Origin: Phoronis australis
Taxonomy: Eukaryota > Phoronida > Phoronidae
Direction: 5' to 3'
Length of the DNA stretch: 45,638 nucleotides
NCBI GenBank assembly: GCA_002633005.1
Contig: NMRA01000648.1
Coordinates: 167,909-213,546, forward strand
The number at the start of each line of letters is the position of its first letter. Positions within the stretch are counted from its first letter, which is position 1. The position numbers were made by a program, and so were the translations under genes. Below the pieces are notes generated by a model. The model ran no database searches. It was not told where the DNA came from and worked only from the letters and a program-made list of their open reading frames with translations. This document shows, piece by piece, positions 31,058 through 44,615 of this stretch.

Positions 31058-34000
31058 CTGGGAAATGAGAAATCAACCAATTGAAAATAGTATCTCAGTG
31101 AAATAAAAAAACACTAAGTGGCCATTCAGATGAACATTACAATTTAAAAATACAAAATTTTCGTTAAATGCCCACGAGGTTACATTTTTGTCAGCTACTT
31201 CTCATGCAAAGGATAAATAAAACACCGCAGAATACACAATGCGCCCACGAATGCACCGCAAATGAAGTGCTTCTAGAGTTGTTCACTTCTATCATAAACA
31301 TGGCCACTAGATGGTGCAACACGTCCAATCCATCTGAAAACGGTACATGTCATAACTTCTTTAATAGAACGCTATTCACCAAATTTCATACAAATCTGTC
31401 AAGGAACTTCAGAGAAACAAAGGAAAGCGGAAAAAAAATGAAATTCCAACTAGAGGACACAGCTTATGCCTCAAAGTCTTCGTCTATTGTTAGCTTCATA
31501 TAAATACACTTACTAAATTTAATAAAAATTCTGCAGTGGGTTTAGAAGATACAGCTATGGCTGCAAAACAAAATAAAATCACCACTAAGAGGTGCCACAG
31601 TAACTGAAGTTGTCAGCGTAACCGTCCTCTTCACACTAAGTACACGCCAATTTTCAAAGTCATCCTTAGAAAGGTTTGCTTGACAGAGGGGTGGATGCCA
31701 AAAAAACAGACTCGAAAACAGTAAGTATGACAACTAGGTAGCGCAAAATGCCGTGAATTCATATGAAAATGGAAGGACAGCGTAACCGCAACAATACATG
31801 CCTATATTCCAAATTTTATGAAACTCCATTGAGGACATTTGAATGTACAGAGGTAAACATAAAAAACTAAAATTGCCACTAGGGGCGACACTGGAGGTCA
31901 AATCCGTGCGAAAGTCGTCGTTGTTTGTTGTCAAAACCATGTAAATATGCTTTCTAAATTTAGTAAAGATCCTGCAAACTGTTTAGGAGATACAGTAATG
32001 GGAGCAAAAAAAACACAAAACTGTCACTAGGAGGCGTCATAGTAGTCAAAGTCGTCGCAAAATAATCATCTGCCATCCTCTTCATGGTAAGAACATACAT
32101 GCCAATTTTCACAATCATCCTTGGAGACGTTTGGTTGATAGAGGGGTGGACGCCAAAAAACAGACTCGAAAACAGTAAAAATGGACACTAGGTAGCGCAA
32201 ATTATGTCGAATCTATTTGAAAACGAGGGAATAGCTTCATTTCACTAATAAATGCCTAAATTCCAAATTTTATCAAACTACGTTGAGGACTTCCGAAGAT
32301 ATAGAGGTAAGTATAAAAAACTAAAATTGCCACCAGGGGGCACACCGGTAGTCGGAGAGGTCCGAAATTTGTCGTCATCCGTTGTCAGCTTCATAGGAAC
32401 ACAACTGCCAAATCTCATCAAGATCCTGTGAGGGGTTTAGGAGATACAGCTGCGGACACCGGACAGCGGACGCCCGGACAGACAGAGATGACGGCAATAT
32501 GCGACCACATATAAATATGTGGGCGCATAAAAATGCAGCGTCACTGTACGATTACAGAAGTTTTGTAGGACAGGTATCGAGAGCCACCTAAAAATCCTCC
32601 ATTTGGGTGCAGTTCTACACAAGCAGGACTTACAGCAGTGTCTACTGTTTACAACTGTGTTGTCAAGTACTGTGTTGTTGTGCAATGTTAGTTTAGATTA
32701 CTCACAAAAGCAAAAACGTAAACAATGTAAAACAGTTGCACTTGAAAGAAAACGTGTTCCAAATGTTGCGTGTTGCCCCCATTCTTGTATGATTGAACTA
32801 GTTTTTGAAAGGCACAGAACTATTATCGTGTCTACTCGTCTTCTCATAGTTTTATGTGAGTATGCTGTATGAAAGAGTATTTATGCAAGACAGCAATGAC
32901 CAAGCAGCAGTAAGACAAAAGACAATTACCCTATGGATAGACAGCAGTGTGGGTAAGTATCAGCGTCAAGAATGGTGCCATGGCCTTTTTGGATGTGGCA
33001 ATAAACTTCAAAGTCAAACTGATGAAATACAAATATTACATGAATCTTTTGGTAAAACGAAACACAATACTCTAATCCTGTGAGCAATACCTCCTGGAAT
33101 ATGAACAGTCTCCGACAGCTTTAAACTTACCCAAGTAATGGGCCTGTGCCACGAGCGAAGAAAACCCAGAGAGCATGCCGAGACCGGTGACCATTTGACC
33201 GACCTCCTCTGTCGAGTACCTCCTGGACAAGGGACCACTCCTACCACTATAATCATTCACCAACACCGACGTGAACTGGCACGGATCACCGACACGAAAA
33301 CCTGGAAAAAGCAGAGTGTTTTTAAAGTAGTACATTAAAAAGCAACTGACGCCATTTTCTGGCCTTAACCTGCTCTTTCCTCCAATTAGAATAATCTCTG
33401 GACAGTTCATTATTGATCGAGACCACAACGTGATGCATCGTGGCAAATTAAGTACAAGTCTAAATATGAACGCTTTTTGACAAAAGGCAGCACTATAAAC
33501 ATCAAAAACGAGAAAGATGCTGTGGTGCAGGAAAATGAATATCAACAACTTCAAAAAATAAGACAACATAACAACTTAAAAAGAGCAAATACGGAGTGTT
33601 GAAATGCACCCACGACTGCACTGCAGACGGTGTGCTTCTATTGATATTAGATGGCGCAAAATAAGTCAAATCCGTCTGAATTGAGAAGGTGGTGCCGTCT
33701 CTGCAATACCTAAATATTTGTCAAATTTCATGAAAATAAGCTATAAAGGAACTCCTAAGATATAGAGGCAAACATAAATAACAACTGACTTTAGGGGGCA
33801 CAGCTATAGCCTGACTTGTCTGAAACTGAATGTCATCTGTTGCCAAATTTCACAAAGATCTTCAAACGGTTAAGGAGATACAATAATAGGTGCAAAAAAG
33901 CAAAATTGCTTCTACAGAGTGCCAGAATAGTCTAAAACTTCTGAAAATCAATGTCAGCCAGGGTTTTCGCATAAGGAACACAACTGCCAATTTTTGTAAT

Positions 34001-36680
34001 GATCATTTGTTGCGTGCTTTGGCAGAAAGAGTTATACGTCAAAGACATGCGCATACATTTTTAAATGGCCACAAGGTGGTGCAGAAACCATCAAATCTGT
34101 CAGAAAATGGGAAGGCGCTGTTGCCTCTTTAATAGAAACCTTTTGCTGAATTTCCAGAAAATACATTAATGGCTGAATTTCATGGAAATCCATCAAGGAA
34201 CTCCAAAGATGCAGAAGCAAACTTAAACATTGCCACTAGGGGGGATAGCGGTATTCAGATCGGTCCGAAACTCGTCGTCATCTGTCATCAGCTGCATAGG
34301 AACACACTTGCCATATTACAATAAGATCCTGCAAGGGGTTTCGAAGATGCAGCAGTGGATGCCAGATGCCAAGACAGAGATGACGGCAATATGCACCTAA
34401 ATATAAAGATTTGGGTGCAAAAAAATAAATGTCAATGACAGCAAAAAAAAATTTATAATGACATTGTCACCGATTGCCTTTTTTTCTTTCTAATTTAATC
34501 TTCTTCACATTATAGTGGAAAAGCCGGAAAACGAAAACAAATATTTGAATACGTAAGCAGTGTATCTATTGAAGTTGTATTATAGCAAACAGAGGGCGCT
34601 GTATTCTCACATTTTACAGTGGTCATCGTGACCTTTCGTTGTTTAGGCTTTTTGATTAGGGCCTCGTCAAGAGATTATAATTCAAAAGCAACATATGCAG
34701 ATATTACAATTCAATCGCAGCTAGCTGCCAAAACACATTACCTGGTGACAACTTATTTGCAATGTGGCTTTCTGTAAACTGACCAACGGTCTTGGGACTG
34801 TAATCAAAGGTGAAGGGTTCATCACCCTGGCAACCAGCGTTGCCCATGTCCTCAACCTGCAGAAATAAAGTGGAAGCTGACCCTGAGCAGAGTACAAACT
34901 TGGTTGCCAGACAAATTAAGAACTTAGAGGTTGGAACAGTAAACACTATGACATAATGATCAATTTTTTCAACTTCATCTCAGTTATAGCACAATTAAAA
35001 ATGGAAACCAGGCAGAAGTAGCAATAAAACACTCAAAATTTTGTCCAAAACTTTGCTCCAAAAATTTTGTTGAATTCTAATGCTTGGTCAAAGTGCAGAC
35101 ACATTTTCAGGTCGTTAACACCAGATGAAACTAACAACTCACCGGCGGTAATGGGAATTCAGTGCGTATCTGCTTGGAGACATTGAACTCCGACACAAAT
35201 CTCACATGACCACGAACATCCCGCCCTCGGACTTTGACATCATCGGGGAACCCAGACACCTGCCAACTGGCTTGCACATCAACGTTACTGTCCACCTGAG
35301 CTCTCAATAGATGGCACTGTTCCCCACACAGAACACTGACCACAATGTCTACGATACGTCCAACTAAATAACGTTGCAGTACAGATTCGATCATTACTGG
35401 TGGATACTGACATGTGACATGGTCCCGCTCCAGCCTATACATTTCCTCTTCCAGGCACTGTTCAACAAGCATGGAAATGAGTTCTATTTTGTCATCTGCA
35501 ATCTCCAAAGAAGAATAAGTTTCTGGTAAGCCATTCTTAAGGTGTGTTCTTGTAATGAACTGTTGATAGGGCAAAACACCGACATTCTCATCTAGCGAAC
35601 GCACCTTCCATTTCGGCGCTGCTATTACATCATTATTTAGTTCAATAAGTCGTTCACGAAGTCGAGGCAGTGACTTAATTCTCTCGCCTTCATCATACAT
35701 TCGCCAGGCGTGTTTCTCCAACATTTTTCCCCATGCCCCTGGGGGATACCTGGGCTTTACAGAGGGGTACTGAACTTCCTACAAACAAAGAATATAACTA
35801 ATGAGCGGATGGGATTATCAAAATGTAGCATATTGCAGTAGCATAGCTGCAGGTTTGGAAAGTGAATTAACCGGCAAATGCACGGCTGGTTCCCGGCAGC
35901 ACGTACGCAAAGGGCGGGAACTTCAGCTTTCAAAGTTCGCTGGTAGGATCGCAACTTCTGACCTTCGGCCTGGTTAAAAAAAAATGAAAATTTTGATTTC
36001 ACGATTTTGGGAACTGAAATAGGGAGTGCTCGAAGAAAAAGTTTCATAACGGGAGTATTTGTTCGAGTTGGAAGAACTTAAACACATCGACAACCTCCTA
36101 AGGTGTTCGTCTATGCGCAAAAGGTAGTTATAACAACGTGGCTTTGATAGTTTAGTCGGTGCGAGGCATGATTCGCCGAAAAGCTTCCGGCGTACAGAGC
36201 ACCTATAGCCTCTACATCGCCTCTGGTTCGGGCCAACAGAGGCGATGGTCATTGCCTAGCTACATACAAGTCGGCTTTCAGTTTCAGACAAACGGAGGAC
36301 ATTTCATTGGTTTTTCAGATATTCGCTTCCAACCTGACGAACGCCAGGAAGACCTATATCAGCGAATCATGTCATTCATCGAAGACGATTTGCTTGGCAC
36401 GGACAACACGATTCTACATCATGGAATATTTGGCAAGTTAATCGAAACTAAAGTGGTTCGGTAGCCAAAAACCGACTGCCGACGCGGTTACGTGTTCCTT
36501 CGACAATAGTTACGATTCGGAAAATTTGACATAAATAAACCATTGAACCTTTTCTGCCTCTTCTTCTGTAGTTTTTGGGGAAGGGTAAAGTTGCAGACAA
36601 CGAGTAAGTAGCGATGAATTTGCATTTGAGTTTTTGGTCAAAGCCAGCAACATTCGTCTCCCAAGCATGGAGGTCGCCAT
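30648..36680 (-). CDS. MRPS30: Mitochondrial ribosomal protein S30 / mL65, complete in five exons
   Basis: A metazoan-specific component of the mitochondrial large ribosomal subunit (mL65, historically S30 or PDCD9). Joining 36680-36549, 35778-35143, 34856-34742, 33301-33131 and 31057-30648 gives 487 residues (human about 439). The start has a mitochondrial-import character: basic and hydroxylated, no acidic residues before about 39. The last two exons match human S30 clearly: DPC, the ...SQAVxTDG...FxxYQLNTL... block (here TQTVNTDGQHWSFYIYQLNT), NxCW and GFN. The C-terminus is about 45 residues longer than in human. Introns 1, 3 and 4 carry repeats, including an antisense gag-like piece. Exon 1 rests on phase and character, not on homology. 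Confidence 0.9.
31239..32528 (+). mobile_element. Element of ~148-bp tandem units with CTCF-like cores, inverted ends and terminal hairpin, copy 1 (MRPS30 intron 4)
   Basis: Ends atgcgcccac (31239) and gtgggcgcat (to 32528) are perfect 10-bp inverted repeats. The right end forms a 14-bp-stem hairpin (about 32499-32528). Inside, CCACTAGG-type cores recur at 31304, 31446, 31582, 31732, 31876, 32024, 32184 and 32330, mostly 136-160 bp apart. A larger 455-bp period (three units) is plain from ggggtgga...caaaaaa...cagactcgaaaacagt at 31688 and 32143. No coding capacity or transposase. Confidence 0.75.
33131..33301 (-). CDS. MRPS30: MRPS30 exon 4
   Basis: 171 bp (tttttccag acceptor, gtaagt donor on the minus strand). 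Encodes FRVGDPCQFTSVLVNDYSG, YSTEEVGQMVTGLGMLSGFS and SLVAQAHYLG. Matches human S30 at the DPC motif and the following helical region. Phase 1 at its end fits exon 5. Confidence 0.93.
33604..34419 (+). mobile_element. Element of ~148-bp units with CTCF-like cores, copy 2 (MRPS30 intron 3)
   Basis: Starts atgcacccacgactgcactg, like the start of copy 1, and ends in a hairpin of tgcacctaaat and atttgggtgca (about 34391-34419). Unit cores lie at about 33646, 33787, 33908 (weak), 34069 and 34233; the best are ccacaaggtggtgc and ccactagggggg. The phrase 'agacagagatgacggcaata' before the terminal hairpin is shared with copy 1. Confidence 0.75.
34742..34856 (-). CDS. MRPS30: MRPS30 exon 3
   Basis: 115 bp (tttctgcag acceptor, gtaatg donor). 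Encodes VEDMGNAGCQGDEPFTFDYS and PKTVGQFTESHIANKLSP. Phase 0 in, phase 1 out, consistent with neighbours. Conservation with vertebrates here is modest. Confidence 0.88.
35143..35778 (-). CDS. MRPS30: MRPS30 exon 2
   Basis: 636 bp, phase 0 both ends (ttgtttgtag acceptor, gtgagt donor). Encodes EVQYPSVKPRYPPGAWGKML at the start, then a mainly helical segment and ends RTEFPLPP. An in-frame TAG directly before the exon shows that splicing is required. The YP.(I/V)KP motif resembles the start of the mature region in vertebrate S30. Confidence 0.92.
35779..36548 (-). other. MRPS30: MRPS30 intron 1, 0.77 kb, with an antisense gag-like insert
   Basis: Bounded by acceptor ttgtttgtag and a weak donor aag|gttcaa. 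It contains a plus-strand gag-like reading frame (36168-36464). The rest is AT-rich, with no other feature recognised. Confidence 0.7.
36168..36464 (+). pseudogene. Gag-like fragment of a retroelement, antisense in MRPS30 intron 1
   Basis: An open frame of 98 codons contains RRWSLPSYIQVGFQFQTNGG and FIGFSDIRFQPDERQEDLYQ, followed by an acidic SFIEDDLLG stretch. From general knowledge this pattern (ranked 'FQTNGG.F.GF.DIR...ER.E.L.QR...F.EDNLL') belongs to uncharacterised gag-like proteins common in marine invertebrate genomes. The frame stops early (TAG at 36462), and no protease, reverse transcriptase or LTR is seen nearby, so it is a remnant. I cannot confirm the element class. Confidence 0.6.
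36549..36680 (-). CDS. MRPS30: MRPS30 exon 1, mitochondrial targeting sequence
   Basis: 44 codons starting at ATG (36680-36678) in context aacATGg. The first residues MATSMLGRRMLLALTKNS are basic, hydroxylated and free of acids, as in mitochondrial presequences. The Glu-rich end (TTEEEAEK) leads in phase to EVQYPS of exon 2. The donor aag|gttcaa is weak; a second in-phase GT lies 15 bp further (tat|gtcaaa). The start-codon surroundings, caacATGGCGacc, resemble a YY1 site, common at starts of mitochondrial and ribosomal protein genes. Confidence 0.72.
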
Positions 36681-37415
36681 GTTGAATAGGCAATCATCAG
36701 GGGAAATAACTTCTTACATTTATTTTCTCGAATGGCCACTATAATCACGCAACGCGGCTAACGTCTCTTATATGGTACAGGCCAGGCTGAGTCCCACTGC
36801 GGGCAGATCGATCTGTTTGTTTCACCATAAGACGACAAAAAATTGTGGAGTGGACTAGACAACACAAACTGAACAGAAACTCGTTACTTAGAGGGGCAAA
36901 TACAGTGCAATCGCCTGTTGACGGATATAAAACCGGCCAAGAGTACCGTGAGTACTGAGGCCATGTCCCACCGTGACTGAGCCATGAGTCGACTCGGCCG
37001 TCGTTGACGACTCATCAAAACAATTCGTTGACAACTCATCAAAACAATTTCTCGCTTAAAATTACAAACCCATTCAACATTTCCTACGAATTACTTTTGG
37101 GAATGTATTTCGACTGCTTGATAGTATAAAAGTCTCTCATAATAACGACGATGAATTTCTACAGTAATCATAGAAATATATTTTCTTTTAAATTACTAAT
37201 TGATAAGAAAATTGTGTGTTATTATTGCTCAATGACACTTACGAAATCTAACACTACATAAATGCACTGGTTCTGTTAAAGATCCTGTTGAAGTTACACA
37301 ACTAAAGAAACTTGAGGAAAAAATGTTCAAAACAAAACGTCAAATTAGTATCACATCAGACAACAACATGTATCAACCCATGCATAAACTCTGTAAATCC
37401 GAATAAACGATAGCC

Positions 37416-37481
37416 GTGGGCGGCGCATCATAGGGGGCTAGGGGGCTATAGCCCCACTTTTTTCAGTGCTGTGCCGCCCAT
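37416..37481. repeat. Inverted-repeat end of the GCCGCCC repeat family
   Basis: Begins gtgggcggcgc and ends cagtgctgtgccgccca, with a self-complementary ggggctatagcccc inside. The reverse complement (gggcggcacagcactga...gtggggctatagcccc) matches 45513-45556, so the same family occurs at the window's right edge in opposite orientation. Confidence 0.65.
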
Positions 37482-37498
37482 AATAGTGACTTAACCAA

Positions 37499-37655
37499 GG
37501 GCGGATCCAGGATTTTGAGTTGGGCGGGGGGCAGGGCAGAATATTAACCAGGATTTTGCTAGTGACGGAGACATTCGCACCCGGCCCCTGAACTGGCCAA
37601 GCGGAATTTAGGACTGAGAATTTTAGGGGGGCATGGACACCCTCTAAATCCGCCC
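37499..37655. mobile_element. hAT-like MITE or solo ends
   Basis: Left end gggcggatccaggatttt and right end ctaaatccgccc form inverted repeats. A 'gggcggat(c/t)' start is common in hAT-derived non-autonomous elements. No convincing 8-bp target duplication is seen. The interior is GC-rich without coding capacity. Confidence 0.5.
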
Positions 37656-38854
37656 GTGACTGTTAACACTAACTTTCACCACTGGACTTAATTCATGGCG
37701 TTTCTGCTCAGTTCTTATGCCACTGGAGCCATACTCATCGAGTCCTGTTTCATGACATACCACATTCACCACCAAAAAGAAGTGTCCTCGTGCTGTGACG
37801 CAATGTGTTGCCGTCAAGCTCACTGTAAGTTCCGTGAAACATTTATCGCACGGATAGCAGGATACTCACTGATTTGACTTTGGTTCCTGAGCACGATGCT
37901 TCATGTTGTGTTTTCTTGCAAAAAAGTCTTTACGCATGCAACATGTCAATCTAAGTAGCTGGGTAACTTTTTTTGAGTTTTCTAAGCTGCACTACATCCG
38001 AAAACCGGCAGGGCAGCTCAGTGAACAAGCGTTCTCTCAATGCAAGCAATGGCATTTTAAAAATAACTTACGGCCTTAGTTTAAAGTTGAGTATCACCTA
38101 CAATCCTTTGTGAATCCTACGGATAACGAAGGGTAATATTTTAAAGCACACAAATCGTCTCCCGAGTTCAAAATAACGGTCACTGTCAGAACTGAATAAG
38201 TCAGTGTAGGCCTATCACTCAAGTAACCTTCAGGATTTATGTCGGGGTTATTTACTTGAGTATAATGCACGTGCTGAAGTTTCTCGATCGTTTTCTGCTA
38301 TTAACTGTCGAAGCACACATAAGTAGTAGAATTAAAAACGTACATTTAGTACTATATACTTGAGGTTCATGGCAATAGGGCCGTCCCGGATTACACAGTG
38401 ACACTCGAATCTCGCTGTATTTACCCACAATGCCGTAAACATTCGTCAAGCATTATGTTGCCTCGTTTTCGAGCCATTGTAGTTTCACATGTTATTTGTT
38501 GTTGTCTGATTCTTTACAAGTTTTTCTCGGTTGCGTTACTCTATTCGTTCTTCTCAGGCTAACGAAGTATTAAGTGTTGTGTTGTGGGCTATAACACCGG
38601 CGTGAAAACGTTTTATAAACTGGACAAATACCCGTTGATGCGTGATCAAAAATTCTTTGCCTTGATCCCGACATTAATGAGAGACACGGAAATGTGCCTG
38701 ATTTCAAAAACTAGATCACGTACTTCCTTATTTCCATAATAACGGCGAATAAAAGTCATCATACAAACACTTCCTGTTGAGTGACAATATCTGACGAGTG
38801 CAGTTTTCAAATGCAAGTTCTAAGCTACAGTTACTGACGAGTGCCGCAAGCGTG

Positions 38855-39296
38855 TCAGTTTGCGTTCTTTCCAGGAATCGTCAAGAAAAGATGGAAAACT
38901 ATACCTCGACATAGTTGTTCTCAATGCAGAGTAAAGAATCGTTATCAGATAAATACATGCAAGGTTGGTTACATTTAATTCAACAGACATCACAACAGTC
39001 GCGTTTCAGATTACACTCTTTCCAAGAATAGTCATGAAAAAATGCATGGAAAACTGTGCCTCGGAGTTGTTGTTCTCAATGCAGGGTAAAGAATCGTTAT
39101 CCGATAAATACATACATGTATACGTACACAAACGTTCTCTTGTACTACACAAGGTTGATTGCATGGAATTTAACTGACATTACAATGGTCGCGTTTTAGT
39201 TTGCGTTCTTTCCAAGGATTGTCATGAAAAATGCTTGAAACGTTGTTGCCAGAAATTGTTGTTCACAATGATGGGTAAAGAATTGTTATCAGTTTT
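38855..39296. repeat. Three imperfect direct repeats of about 110-120 bp
   Basis: Blocks at about 38855-38962, 39000-39112 and 39188-39296 share 'tctttccaaga', 'cgtcatgaaaa', 'ttgttgttctcaatg' and 'gggtaaagaatcgttatc' in order, separated by less similar spacers that also share 'aaggttg'. A local triplication, probably repeat-derived; no conserved reading frame. Confidence 0.75.
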
Positions 39297-40059
39297 CTGG
39301 GTTTTTTTTCTTCTTTGACCCCGTTAACCTCAGAAGTTTCAGGAAATATTTCCAATTTCTATGTATTATTACCGAGACCATGGTTGACACAAACTATTTC
39401 ACTGTCCAGCAGTTTCTATAAATTTTACAATACCACAAAAATGAGATTTCATGTTAATTAAAATTTGACACTGACTTTGAGCGAAAACTGATGTGCCCGA
39501 CTTTTAAACTATTTATCAGAGTAGGAATTGTTTAAACTACATTTTAGTAATATAATATATTATAATATAATATAAGCAAGTATAGTACGATCCAAATCCG
39601 CGCTATAAGGGTGTATCACCCATTTATGGCTTTTTGTCTGGTCTGAAGTGCACTGGAAACTGGTTGGCCTTTTTCAAAGGAATGTGTGAATGAATGAGCT
39701 TGTGAAAAACTTACGTTCACTGCACTGTAGTCATGGTACGAATAAAAGAATGAAAAGAGAAAACAAGAAATTGCGGTTTTAATTTGGGTGTGCCGTCTAT
39801 GTTTGTCTTTATATCCGTTTTATTCAAAAAACGCACTTGGACGGCACGCATCTGTTTGCAAATTTTGGAACACACGGTTTACTCCGTGGATGGGCGGACA
39901 CAGGATAGCGCAGACCGGTCACGTGCGACTATAGACTGAAGACTGGTTCGAGTTAATCACTTTATTAACTTCGGCCGCACGCCTCTACTCAAACAAAAGG
40001 TACGTACTACGTAATGTCTATTCTACGCTCCAGCTAGTGCTGCAAAACCTTGATCAGGC

Positions 40060-40082
40060 CCCCTCTCTAAATTCGCCACTGA
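40060..40082 (-). repeat. hAT-like terminal motif
   Basis: ccccctctctaaattcgccactg reads cagtggcgaatttagagagg on the minus strand, close to the cagtggcggatttaggggg start common in hAT elements. No partner end is identified, so it is a relic. Confidence 0.4.
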
Positions 40083-40638
40083 TGGCGAGAAGCAGCAGTT
40101 GTATAAGATGTGAGCTACGGCATGCAAGTATGGGCATGAAATCACGCGTTTCAGTTTACTCGGAGGTAAACTCTCACAGCGGTCCGGGGCGGTAGGCCTA
40201 CCGAGTATACTTGTTCGGGATTTACTGAAAAGCTGATGCCCTAGAATTGCTGCCATCGGTCAGGTCTTGAATGCCATGTCTTGTCTAGTCTGCAGCTATT
40301 TGACGTCGGGGGAAAATATGGCATTGTTGATGTTGGACGGCAGCGGTTTTCTCTAGCCACTATATGCAAAGACAATCCCCCCCTCAACCATTTTGTCTAG
40401 TCATGTTCATGCGTGACAACTAAACTTTGACCTGTTGGATAACTAAACTAAGCAGTGCAAGATTAATATCCTATGCAGTTTCAGGGAGAAAAGCTCATAT
40501 TTTAGAGCAAAAAATGAAAATCAAAAGAAAAAAAATGATATGAAGTAATTTTATCTTACCTAAAATTTGTCATTTTGTTTCATTTATGACAGTTATTATA
40601 AATTTTGTAATAATATATCAATTTCTAAAACCTGCACC

Positions 40639-40651
40639 GAATGTTCCAGAA
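40639..40651 (+). promoter_or_regulatory. Heat-shock element (three perfect inverted units)
   Basis: gaatgttccagaa is a perfect GAA-nn-TTC-nn-GAA array, the binding site of trimeric HSF1. It lies 66 bp upstream of the TATA box of the polyubiquitin gene, a position typical of stress-induced genes, and fits the known heat inducibility of polyubiquitin genes. Confidence 0.85.
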
Positions 40652-40676
40652 ATCATCAGACCTTAAAATAGACTGA

Positions 40677-40681
40677 CCAAT
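40677..40681 (+). promoter_or_regulatory. CCAAT box of the polyubiquitin promoter
   Basis: ccaat in gaccaatcag, 28 bp upstream of the TATA box, matches the NF-Y consensus core (CCAATCA). Confidence 0.6.
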
Positions 40682-40704
40682 CAGCTGTTGAGGTGACGAA
40701 GTCC

Positions 40705-40711
40705 TATAAAG
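40705..40711 (+). promoter_or_regulatory. TATA box of the polyubiquitin gene
   Basis: tataaag in cctataaaggcgg. A transcription start about 30 bp downstream, near 40735, is predicted. Confidence 0.8.
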
Positions 40712-40734
40712 GCGGTGACGCACATCGATTGGAC

Positions 40735-40793
40735 AGCTTACTTTTACTGAAGCGTTGTTGAGTTGTGTGGAAAGTGTTGGAAAAAGCAAGTAG
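40735..40793 (+). other. Predicted non-coding exon 1 of polyubiquitin
   Basis: From the predicted start downstream of the TATA box to the donor. Two donors compete: gcaa|gtaggt at 40790 and tag|gtaacg at 40794. A short non-coding first exon followed by an intron is the usual arrangement in animal polyubiquitin genes. Boundaries are inferred. Confidence 0.55.
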
Positions 40794-44165
<3,372 letters not shown>

Positions 44166-44407
44166 ACTTGTATTAATTGGCAATAGTCGGAAATCAAAGT
44201 TCTCTCATTTTGAGAATCGGTTTGATGCCTGTTCTTCGGTGGAAAAACTGGTTCTCATACTGCGGGGACGTTATACGACTGCTGTCTTAAAAAACTGCTC
44301 GTAACACACGCGAAGTCCAGTACCATAACTTATATCCAAGTTTTGTGTTTAATTTGTTAAAGACGTCTCCGTATGCTGGTTGCGTAATGTTTTAACTTGA
44401 GAAGAAA

Positions 44408-44413
44408 AATAAA
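44408..44413 (+). terminator. Poly(A) signal of polyubiquitin
   Basis: aataaa, 243 bp after the stop codon, followed within 40 bp by a T/G-rich stretch (cttgatgtcattgtt). Predicts cleavage near 44430. Confidence 0.8.
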
Positions 44414-44615
44414 ATATTTTATCCTGTCCGTTTTGCATCTTGATGTCATTGTTAAAACGGAATAGCTTTTGTGTCTCTTTCGGAGCTTAGTTTTTCCGTT
44501 CCTCTCAATGGTTGTGTATTCAACGTGTCTAAGTGGTATACATCGTTGGTTGTTGTGACGAATGATATTTTTTCTATCCTTCGTTGAGAAGAAACATATT
44601 TTTAAAGGGATCTCT

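Larger units (their letters stand above)
36681..40635. other. Intergenic region between MRPS30 and polyubiquitin
   Basis: Divergent intergenic space of about 4 kb with no recognised coding sequence. It must contain the MRPS30 promoter near 36.7-36.9 kb, where no TATA box is evident. Repeats seen are annotated separately (37416-37481, 37499-37655, 38855-39296, 40060-40082). Confidence 0.6.

Noticed and set aside
31168-34220. Several 60-110-residue frames in MRPS30 introns
   Set aside because: They fall inside the repeated non-coding elements and are not conserved between the copies.
39940-39960. tRNA B-box-like ggttcgagttaatc
   Set aside because: The conserved CC of the B box is missing, and no A box or cloverleaf can be drawn around it.
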